A stretch of DNA of 64,000 nt, taken from assembly GCA_019671005.1 (NCBI GenBank), contig CM033732.1:7844886-7908885 (forward strand), in the 5' to 3' direction. This document shows positions 54,601 to 64,000 of the stretch, in pieces. Numbering within the stretch: the stretch's first letter is position 1; each line of letters begins with the position of its first letter. The DNA comes from Hibiscus mutabilis. Lineage: Eukaryota; Streptophyta; Magnoliopsida; Malvales; Malvaceae. The position numbers were made by a program, and so were the translations under genes. A model generated the notes under the pieces. It did no database searches, was not told the DNA's origin, and worked only from the letters and a program-made list of their open reading frames with translations.

Positions 54601-57600
54601 TTTCAAAGACATGCCCATTCTTTCTCATACTCTGATGCTCTCATTCTTTCTGAACAAATTTTTAATTCTTCAGCGATCAAATTCCTCAATGTTGCTCCAC
54701 TGGTCTCTTGCCATATTAAATTTACCCCACCTTTATTATTTAGGGCGAACAAATACTCTAAGTCCTTGAACATTTTAAGTTCCTAAAGTTTCACCAAATT
54801 CACCTTTAATTTTACAGAACCACTAGAACTCCGTGGGAAAACTTGCTAAACCCCTGAACTGGCTAATATATCAACTGAAGATAATTGCCTCATACTCAGT
54901 CATATCCTCCCCATGAGTGATCGAACATTTGTGACCATGACCTTACACTTTGAAAATCTTCTCTAAAGCAGTACAAGAAAATATTTGGGCTTGAAGTAAC
55001 AGGGTTAATTTCATATACTTCTTTAGAAACAATTCTTGCAAACTGCACCCCCTTAATGTATAGACATGAACAAGACAGTCTTCAAACTCCAAAAAATCTT
55101 GGAAGCATTCATTATGGATCTAACTTCTTGATTTCTTCCATTAAATGCCTACACATCTTGGTAGCAGATCTTGGTTCCCCATGCGAAACTTGTAAATATT
55201 ATTGGGATCATAACTATGAGCAGATGGGCTTGACATCTTCCTCATCAGCTTAAGGGTAAAATGAGTTTGAAATAGGCACTCAAAATTTGCATTTGTTCGA
55301 GAAACCTTCCAAGATAGGCCTGGTGAGTCAGTTGACATTTTCCTCTTAAGAGCTCAGGGAGTCTGATCATTGCATTCATTCGCGTCTTCCTTTCTTCTCA
55401 GTTAACATTTTCAACACTTATTTTTCGGGCAATCCAATTGTATTTTCTCCAATCAGATGACTACTTTTAAGTTACGTATCTTAATAGCTGATGTTCAGTG
55501 TCAGCTTCCAAAATCTCCCACTTTAGAAAGTTTTGAATTTGCAGCTTGAAAATGTAGCAACCTTCAACATCTCAATCATACCTCACAATAGTCTTGATAT
55601 TGTAACAACTTGATTAATGAGGCTCTGATAATTTTTCATGATACGGTGAAACTTTTAGCAGTTTGAAATATATCTCACAATAAAAAACATGAATAAGATT
55701 CAGTTTAGATTTTGGCTTTCCACAGACAGGATCATCTTGAGCATCTAATCTTGGAGCATTCTTTGGTAAAGAAAATATTACAGGAAAAAAATACCAAAAG
55801 ATTACTCTGACTCTAATAAACCCCGGACTGCAACGAGTTATTCGCAAAAGCTTGTTATAGCTTTTATCCCTTTCATTTTATCTCCATTGCTTTAACAACT
55901 AATAGTCTTTGATTGAATTGGACTCTTTTCTTTCGGAACATAAATACCCAGTCCTGATGAGACTAAAAACTTCAGCGGGACCATTACCACAAATCTAAAC
56001 ATTACATTGGACAAGAATAATTGACTCTATTTTCTGACTGAACTCTTCAACTTCTTTGTCCGCATCTGTACTCTGCTTCTCTTGCTATCAATTCCTTAGT
56101 GAGCAAAATTCAATCTTCAACTGACCTTGGCATTCATCACTTTAAAGAAAGACTCTTATGTACCTTGTCTCTGTTAGGATCATTATATCCTCTGACTGCT
56201 GTTGAACTATCGATCGGCAAGACTTTCGGTTAAACTCTAGAATCTGACTTCATTCAATTCTTCTATATTAGTCCACTGGCTTCCTTTATTTTAGCATTTT
56301 CAACATCCACCAGTGCCTCCGAGTCAAGCATTTCAACGTTCTCTTCATGATCCCAAACTCAAACATTCTAGATTCTTTACAGATGCCCTCTGCTATATTG
56401 ATTCGAACTTGCTCATCTTTTTTATTTGGATTCTTATTCTCGTCTCTCTCTTTTCTTCTTTTTTTGACTTTTCTCTCGACTCTTTTTTTTGACTTTTTTG
56501 ACTCTCTTTTTTTATTTTATTTTTTTACATGAAGAGTCATTTCAGACTGAACCCTTATGTGAGACAAGTTTCTGTCTTGATTACCCTTGTTGATGTTTCG
56601 TGTTAGCTTGTACTCTATCTCATTCTCAGACTGGTCACCTCTTTCTTCATTCGATCCAAATGACCCTCAACAATCTTTGTAACTGTTCAACCTTAATAAA
56701 TTTGTTACCCATGCTTTTCAAAAACATAAATTTAACCAATGCAATGTTATTTACAAAATAATGCAATATTTTTTAGTTTACATAATGTTTAAATGATGTA
56801 ATGCATGAATGCACGAGGTATCAATTTCAAAAACTAGTCATTAGAACAACACGCATTTAACTGAAAGGTCGAATACAGAGAAAAGGCAATATGTTCACTA
56901 GCTTCAGCTCTTTTGGTTGATCACTTTGTTCAGCACCTGAGTCAACATCTGGCAACATCCCCGCAATTATCTCCTGAAGTTAATCATTTCACAACCCTGT
57001 TTCTGAATAACCTGGACTACTGCTTCGACTTGATTTTCAGTATTTTATCCTTTATTGGAGTACCTCTTCAAAACTTACGGTATGGTCTTTCAATTGTTGT
57101 ACTGCATTTTTCGGTTCTACCGTTTTCCTCAGTTTCTCATTTTTATCAGCATTTTTTTAATTATGGCATCATTGGTAAATTTCGTCATTTGTGAAACTTG
57201 GATGTCACATCTGAATTTAAAGCCTTCTATTCTTTCTCGAGTGTTTTCCTGTCAACAATAACCCTTGAATGCCCCTACAATTTATCCTTCTTGAATGCCC
57301 CTTCAATTTATTCATCCTCTATCCTTCCTCTAGTTATCATTGTTTTTCCAGATACTGCGTTTTGCTTATCTCTGTAACTGCCACTACCCTTATCTTGAAC
57401 CCTAAACTATTGTTGAGCTTTGTATAAACCCTAATTTTTGACCACTGGAGCAAAGCCTTGTATTTCTCCATTGTTAGTGTTACATGTATTCTCCCGAGAA
57501 GTGAACAATTACACCAGGTTTCATAAGCATGTCATGGTCCTAAACAACTATTGACCCATTTGACTGTCTGACAACAACACTATAATTCTAATTTTTTTTT

Positions 57601-58193
57601 GGAAATGACTTTTTGTATTCCCATCCTATGGTTCTCAAATTAAACTGGTTCTGGCAAAACTTCATTATGTTCAAAAAATTCTGGTACAACCTTGCATTAA
57701 TGACACCTAGCCTCCATGGATATCGTTTTCGTACTTGTACTGAGTCTTCTCGAATCTAGTCCACAGTGATATTATCCATCACTTGTCTATCAGACCCTTT
57801 AGCTCTTATGGCCACTGCCTACTCGACTAATTCTCGAACCGATACCTCTCATATATGTGATGCACTTAAACATATAACAAAACAAGGAAAAACAAAACAA
57901 AAAACCGTGTTAGTATGGTGAAGTAATATTGTAAGGAAAAATAATTATTACAGAAAAAACAATTTATATTGCGTAAGATTAACCAGAGAATAGTTTATTT
58001 TGTACACAAAAATAACCAGAGAAATGAATTTAAATCAGCAACACCCTGTCCTAGGTCCTTGTCTGGCTCTAGTGGAGTGGGTTTCTATTACAACATGTGG
58101 GTTTCGATCTAGACTTTGGGTACCCGAATTGTCGTTACCAGACTAGTAAGACATCGATTCGAGAGTATACGACCCCTTATAGTGGAGGTGTAA

Positions 58194-59800
58194 TGTTACC
58201 TCTCCAAAAGTACTATTTTTAAAGCCAATCTTACAATGCTTTTGCTTGTTTTTAGGTACATTTAGTTGCATTAGGATGTTAGAATCATGCATTTGCATAA
58301 GAAGTTTAGAGTTTTGTCTATGCCAGTGTGAAGGGTTGTTTTGTTGGCAATTTTGCAGGTTTGGCATAGGATTTGACCCAGAAAAGTAACACAGGAATGA
58401 GCGCTAGAGAGAATGTCGAGCGCTGTTGGCACAGATAGACCGAACAATGCCAAGCGCTGGTTGACAGAGGAGTGAACTTGATGCCACGCCAAGAAGCTGT
58501 TAGACCCCAAAAATAGGAAATGATCAGGCTTCGAGAAAATCGCAATTGGAACAATCTCCGAAAAAATAGCGGATAAGATGGTGCCAAGACTTGTTGGCAG
58601 ATTCATGTCAAGCTTGGATGCCAGGGCAGCGACGGCGGGATGATATCGGCCTTAGCCTGATTAGCTGTAATTCAAATCTGGATAAGAAGATAATCCCTTA
58701 TCCCTTGGGCAGTTAAAATTCAAAATTTGAAGAGTTAGTCTTATCCCTTCCTCGCACGCCTATTTAAACACCAGCCAAGCTAGACTTTGGAGGAGAAAAT
58801 AGATTGGATCATAAGGAGTTGGTGTGTGACGATTGACGACCAGCTGCACCGTGGAAGGGTGGTCCGACCAAACTTAGACGAGAAACATGGATCTTGAAGG
58901 GCTGCATCGAAAGACCCCTTCTAACCCATTCTCTCTTTTAAGTTATTTTATCTTGTTTTTAAGGATGACGTACTTCAAAAATGTTTTTGGATTGTTGGTT
59001 AAATCCCTCACCATGAACTAATTTAATAGTTGGTGGGGGCTGTTTGGGTTTTATGTTATTTTTATGCTTTAGTTTTTAATAATAAACGTGTCTTGGCAAT
59101 GTTTTCACTATTCGGCATACTTTAATATTTCCTAAATACTATGCCAAGCGAGAGCTGACACTGTTGGCCTATTTCTCCTCAATATCTTGACAGACTTGAG
59201 GTGGTAATGATTAAGTTTTTGAATACTGAGGAGATAAGCTTCGAGAGAAGTCGTTCAAGTAGATGAACTTACTTCGGGAGTGAAATCTACACCTTAGGAG
59301 TATAGATTGGATCTTAATCAAATTGGTTTATTTAAAAACAAACATTATAAAGATATAGGGTTTTTACATGATCAATTTAGGGCAATGACCATCGAGAGAG
59401 GCTTTGCTAATTTTGAATCTGCTCGGCAAACAATGCCAAGATAGGTTGTTATTAAAGGCTGGCACGGCATGAATAGCGTGAACACCAGGCATTCCCTGCC
59501 AACGTTCATCATTCATTAAAACACCTTCCTTGCCAACGCCTTTACTTTACTTTCATTTCTTTACTTTTTCATTATTTTTCCAAAACCAATTCCAAATCAA
59601 ATCAACTTTATCTTAAGGCAAGTAATAATCAAGGCAATTGAATTCCAAGCCAATCTCTGTGGAATCGATACTCAGCTTACTAGCTGTATTACTTGCAGAC
59701 AGTGTATACTTGCACGTAAAAGACTCCTTTTGGCACATTCTTATATTTCCCAAAACATATTTTCTGCCACTTTTGTCAGCATTCACTCAAAAAGTCTACA
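58194..59800 (+). repeat. Athila 5' LTR, element B (1607 bp)
   Basis: tgttacctctcc ... aaagtctaca. Same length and order of features as 28149-29754 (for example ttagttgcattag with atcatgcatttgca against ttagttgcattattag with cgtgcatgtttgca), though strongly diverged. Confidence 0.75.
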
Positions 59801-59806
59801 AGTTTT

Positions 59807-59824
59807 TGGCGTCGCTGCCAGGGA
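59807..59824 (+). promoter_or_regulatory. Primer binding site, Athila element B
   Basis: tggcgtcgctgccaggga, 6 nt after the LTR end as in element A, with two or three changes from the TGGCGCCGTTGCCGGGGA consensus. Confidence 0.85.
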
Positions 59825-59918
59825 CTGCAACGGAATTGATTGTTTTTAAATTTTTACTTGTCTTTCTTTTGTTTTTATTTTTGTTTTTATTTTTACCTTT
59901 TATTTCTTTTGTCAGTGT

Positions 59919-61480
59919 ATGACCAGAAGCCATCTTGTGGTGGACGAGTGGCCATACGATCCGAAAATTAAGAAAACCTTGTGGAGGTTAAAAAGAAGAT
60001 TTCGAGAGATGAATCAAGGTAATAGAGGGAATGGTGTGGTGAACAATGAAGGAAACCCACTTAACAATGAAATACCACCACCACTTGTTGTCTCAATTGT
60101 TAATGAGAGGCCTATTAGAGAGCATTCGACACCAACCATTGACAATTTGATGCCAGGACTTGTTGACACAGAGGTAAACGCTGTCAATTTCGAACTTAAG
60201 CCGGTAATGATCCAAATTCTTTTGAATGTAGGTTAGTTTGATGGAGAACTCACTGGAGATCCGAGGCAACATTTGAAATAGTTCATGGAGATTTGCCAAC
60301 TATTCCAATAAAATAGAGTACCTGAATATACCGTGAAGCTGAAGTTATTTACTTTTTCTTTGAGAGATAGAGAAAAGGCTTGGCTTAACTCTTTGCCACC
60401 TGGCTCAGTTACTTCATGGGCAGAACTATGCACGAAGTTCTTGACAAGATTCCAGCCGCCAACACTCACTGCCAAGCTGCGGGGTGAGATCATTACATTC
60501 AGGCAGGCTGAGGATGAGACCTTATATGATGCCTGGGAAAGATTGAAAGACTTGTTGAGAAGGTGTCATATGCATGGATTCCCAAATTGGACTAAGATCT
60601 AAACCTTTTACAATTGATTAAATGCACATACGGGGATTGTTGTTGATGCTTCAGCAGCTGGCTCATTGCTTGACAAGACATATACTGAGGCTGTTGACAT
60701 TTTAGAGAGGATTACAATCAACGATTTTGAATATCCTGTAGCAAGGCTTGGGACCGGAACTAAAACCAATGGAAGATTTTAGGTTGATGAACTAACATCT
60801 ATTCATGTCGAGATTTCCAACCTTACTAGCATGGTAAGAACGTTGCAAAAGAACAACGAGTCACAAGAAGTCAAAGCATTAGACCCATTCTATATAATCT
60901 GTGGAGAGAATCATTATGTGGATGAACGCCCTGCCAACCCTGAATCGATAAATTTTGTTGGCAATTTAACCATTACTATAATTCTAACTCTAATACTTAT
61001 AATGCAAGTTGGAGACAACACCATAATTTAGCTTGGGGAAATCAAGAAGGTAATCAGTACAATGTCCAGCGCCAGAATACTCAGAGGTAGAATAACAATG
61101 CCATGCCAGCATTCTATAAGAATGTCATGCCATAGAAAGCCCAAAACAATTTTCAGCGAAGGCAGATACTCAACCAAAGAGGCACTCTCACAAAGTACGT
61201 GGAGAGGAATGATGCCACAGTCCAGAGTTTGGCAGCATCAATGAGAAACTTGGAAGTCCATCTTGGGCAGATTGCCAGTGCACTCGTCAATCGACCCCAG
61301 GGAGTATTGCCAAGTGACACAGAAGATGCTCGGCACAAAGATAATGAGCAGTGCAAAGCTATAACTCTTCGGAGTGGTAAGCAGTGCGAGATGGAGAAGG
61401 TTGCTAAGCAACCAATTAATTGCCAAGATAAGAAGCCTGTGCCAGCAGATAATCCCAGGGAAGCATAGAAAGAGGAAACA
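59919..61480 (+). pseudogene. Athila Gag, element B
   Basis: Starts MTRSHLVVDEWPYDPKIKK, collinear with element A. The Gag domain continues through stops at about 60234, 60280, 60310 and 60600, with REKAWLNSLPPGSVTSWAE and YDAWERLKDLLRRCHMHGFP. The C-terminal part NLEVHLGQIASALVNRPQG and CKAITLRSGKQ (61340-61390) is typical of Athila. About six in-frame stops. Confidence 0.88.
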
Positions 61481-61489
61481 AAATTAGAT

Positions 61490-61570
61490 AATGCCAGAAT
61501 CGATGCCAGATAGCATACTGATGCCAGAACCGATGCCAAACAACATACTGATGCCAGCATTGCCCTAGCA
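61490..61570. repeat. Short tandem repeat of gatgccag in Athila element B
   Basis: Two near-identical units, atgccagaaycgatgcca with a-catactg, followed by atgccagcattgcc, within the gag-protease linker. Confidence 0.75.
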
Positions 61571-61812
61571 AAGCTAGTAGCGCCGTCATATGTTTATCCG
61601 CCACCACCATTTCCAGTAAGACTTCAAAAGCATAAGCAAGATCAACAGTTCAAGTGCTTTTCGGAGGTTCTTAAGCAATTACAAATTAACATTCCATTGG
61701 TAGAAGCCCTTGAACAAATGCCCAACTATGTCAAATTTATGAAGACATTCTATCCAAAAAGAGGAAGTTGGGAGACTTTGAAACTGTTGCTCTAACTGAA
61801 TGATGCAGTGTC

Positions 61813-62400
61813 ATGATCCTAAACCGATTGCCACCAAAGCTGAAAGATCTGGGAAGTTTCACTATTCCCTGCACCATTGGCAACAAATTCACGGGTAAGG
61901 CACTGTGTGACCTAGGAGCCAGTATCAACTTGATGCCAATGTCAGTTTTCTGGAAGCTTGGCATAGAAACAAGGCCTACCACGGTGACACTTCAGCTGGC
62001 AGACCGACCCTATGCACATCCCAAAGGTAAGATTGAGGATATGTTGGTAAAGGTAGATAAATTTATTTTTCTAGCCGATTTAATCATTTTGGATTATGAG
62101 GATGATATTAATGTCCCGATTATTTTAGGGAGACCTTTTTTTGCCACGGGTAGGGCTTTGATTGATGTTCATAAAGGGGAAATAACAATGCGCATGAATG
62201 ACCAACAGGTTACATTTAATGTGTTTCAAGCTTTGAAATGTGCAGATGAACCTGATGAGTGCCAAGCAGAGGAGATGATGGAGTCCATTTACAGTTTGGA
62301 CACGGCACAATTATGCCAGGATACAGAATTTGATGTTGGAGATGATGGAGTCCATTTACACTTTGGACACGGCACAATTATGCCAGGATACAGAATTTGA
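61813..62400 (+). pseudogene. Athila protease
   Basis: LPPKLKDLGSFTIPCTIG, then ALCDLGASINLMPMSVF (D-L-G-A-S in place of D-T/S-G, normal in Athila), LQLADRPYAHPKGKIEDML, and PIILGRPFFATGRALIDV. The frame is ended at about 62400 by the 67-bp tandem duplication that starts at 62271. Confidence 0.88.
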
Positions 62401-62404
62401 TGTC
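62271..62404. repeat. 67-bp tandem duplication in Athila pol
   Basis: Two copies (62271-62337, 62338-62404), each starting ggagatgatggagtccattt and ending cagaatttgatgtt/c, with one clear substitution (acagtttgg / acactttgg). 67 is not a multiple of 3, so the second copy shifts the frame. Confidence 0.95.
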
Positions 62405-62454
62405 AACAATTTAGATGGCATGGCTAATCTGTTTGAGGAACCAAAAGACCAGTC

Positions 62455-63480
62455 TTGGAGGCTGAAGACGCGAGTTATTTTGAGCCATTACAGTTGGCTA
62501 ATAGAGAAATCAAGGCACCTAAACCATCAATTGATGAGCCACCAGCGTTGGAACTGAAACCACTGCCAGATCACTTGAAGTATGCTTATTTAGGAGAACA
62601 CTCATCTCTGCCAGTGATTATTGCCACTGGTCTCACTAATGATCAGGAGGAAAGATTGTTTGCAATATTACGTGACGATAAGCAGGCATTAGGGTGGACT
62701 TTGGCAGACATCAGAGGTATTAGCCCAACCATTTGCATGCATAAGATTATCTTGGAAGAGTACCATGGAAAGACCATTAAAGGCCAGAGAAGGCTAAACC
62801 CAAGCATGAAAGAGGTAGTGAAAAAAGAGATCATAAAATGGCTTGATGTCAGGATTATATATCCTATTTCTGATAGCTCTTGGGTTAGCCCGGTGCAATG
62901 CCTGCCAAAGAATGGTGGCATGACTGTGGTACGAAATAGTGAAGCTGAGCTAATCCCCTCCAGAACTATCATAGGGTGGAGAGCGTATATGGACTATATG
63001 AGGTTGAACAATGCCACGAGGAAGGACCACTTCCCATTGCCATTCATTGATCAGATGTTAGATAGGTTGATAGGTAAAGCTTTCTATTATTTTTTGGATG
63101 GTTATTCAGGTTACAATCAAATTGCCATCGCCCCTACTGATCAAGAGAAGACTACGTTCACGTGCCTATATGGGACATTTGCGTTCAGAATAATGTCATT
63201 CGACCTATACAATGCATCGACAACGTTTCAACGTTGCATGATTTCTATTTTTTTCGATATGATCGAGCACAACATGGAAGTGTTCATGGATGATTTCTCA
63301 GTGTTTGGCAAAACATTCGAGGAATGTCTACTGAGTTTAGAGCAAGTCTTGAAGAGATGCATAGAGACAAACCTAGTGTTGAACTAGGAAAAATGCCAAT
63401 TCTTGGTGAAAGAGGGCATTGTTCTCGGGCACAAGGTGACTAAGAGAGAGTTAAAAGTGGATCAAGAAAAAGTTGAGGAC
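62455..63480 (+). pseudogene. Athila reverse transcriptase
   Basis: An open frame from about 62455 to a stop at 63387. KYAYLGEHSSLPVIIA, GWTLADIRGISPTICMHKI, KEIIKWLDVRIIYPISDS, MDYMRLNNATRKDHFPLPF, FLDGYSGYNQIAIAP, and the catalytic segment MEVFMDDFSVFG (FMDD in place of YxDD, normal in Athila). After the stop the same frame continues EKCQFLVKEGIVLGHKV. The RT core is complete apart from damage at its edges. Confidence 0.93.
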
Positions 63481-64000
63481 ATGCTGGTTTTTATCGGCGT
63501 TTCATTAAAGACTTTTCTAAGATTGCTAAACCTTTATGCTTGTTGTTAGAACATAATGCCACTTTTGCATTTAACGATTCTTGTTTGAGAGCATTTCAAG
63601 AGCTTAAAGAGAAGTTAATCAATGCCCCTATATTTGTGGCACCGGACTGGAATGAGCCCTTCGATCTTGTGTGATGTCAGTGACTATGATGTTGGAGCAG
63701 TCTTAGGACAAAGGCATGGTAAGGTTTTTCATGCCATCTACTATGCCAGCCGAACCTTGAACGAAGCATAACTGAATTACTCTATGACTGAGAAAAAAAA
63801 TTTTGCGGGAAGTTGTGGCTTTTACAGATCATTCGGCATTGAAGTATCTCTTGGCAAAGAAGGATGCCAAGCCCAGACTAATCCGATAGACACTTCTGCT
63901 TTAAGAATTCGACCTTGAGATCCGAGACAAAAAGGGCAGTGAAAACTTAGTAACTGGCCATCTCTCACGTTTGGAGCATCATCTTGAAGATGGTAAGACC
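63481..64000 (+). pseudogene. Athila RT thumb/RNase H start, broken
   Basis: FYRRFIKDFSKIAKPLC, AFQELKEKLINAPIFVAPDW, then after a frame change DVSDYDVGAVLGQRHGKVF and YYASRTLNEA with a stop. These are the RNase H D-x-S motifs. Truncated by the window end; integrase would follow. Confidence 0.85.

Larger units (their letters stand above)
48749..58193 (-). mobile_element. 3' internal non-coding region of the Ogre/Tat-like element
   Basis: About 9.4 kb lie between the LTR and the Athila insertion, without any convincing domain on either strand. The sense strand is A/G-rich, with several tandem arrays and a long purine tract (next entries). Tat/Ogre elements are known for long repeat-bearing stretches between pol and the 3' LTR, and this fits. 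The pol genes should lie beyond the Athila element, outside this window. 51600-58193 shows only degenerate lysine-rich short frames. The assignment rests on continuity with the LTR. Confidence 0.6.
58194..64000 (+). mobile_element. Athila-lineage Ty3/gypsy element B, 5' part (runs off the window)
   Basis: LTR, tRNA-Asp-type primer site, gag, protease, RT and RNase H in order. Gag and protease carry the Athila signatures KAITLRSGKQ and ALCDLGASINLMP. Many stops and frameshifts are present, so it is a decayed copy. It appears inserted into the Ogre/Tat-like internal region. Its right border and target duplication lie outside the window. Confidence 0.9.

Overview
This window is AT-rich nuclear DNA from a dicot plant. 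The evidence is spliced genes with GT-AG introns, a TGA-class bZIP gene, a clan-71 cytochrome P450, and a dense load of plant transposons (Sirevirus, Athila, Ogre/Tat-like and non-autonomous gypsy elements, LINEs, MULEs, hAT MITEs, SINEs). The repeats feel like a Malvaceae (cotton-type) genome, but that is an impression. Only two ordinary host genes are supported: an 11-exon TGA10-like bZIP factor (21276-26362, +) and a two-exon P450 (42005-43859, -) that carries a 1-nt frameshift. No rRNA, canonical tRNA or CRISPR is seen.

Layout. 1-8.4 kb is a cluster of DNA transposons and foldback elements. Its first member is a Pack-type Mutator element (118-1684) with a perfect 9-bp target duplication, carrying a spliceable 5' piece of an INDETERMINATE-domain (IDD) zinc-finger gene. 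8442-17993 is a complete but decayed Sirevirus (Ty1/copia, - strand) with an env-like gene behind pol; that gene appears to have its own palindrome-plus-TATA promoter and a 5'UTR intron. 18-21 kb holds MITEs up to the bZIP promoter. 26.4-31.6 kb holds SINE, LINE and truncated Athila pieces.

31656-40887 is a nest: a MULE with an imperfect 9-bp duplication contains a 5'-truncated LINE, whose RNase H domain is split by a 2.6-kb solo LTR and whose 3'UTR is split by a gag-protease-only gypsy element (36740-40462). 42-43.9 kb is the P450. 45965-58193 is the 3' LTR and tandem-repeat-rich 3' internal region of an Ogre/Tat-like element (- strand), from the same LTR family as the solo LTR. 58194-64000 is an Athila element (+) running off the window.

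Working together: the host genes are independent single loci. Most of the remaining sequence is layered transposon history in which target duplications and restored reading frames give the order of insertion. The most unusual items are the Pack-MULE encoding a single-finger mini-IDD protein and the duplicated promoter module inside the Sirevirus.
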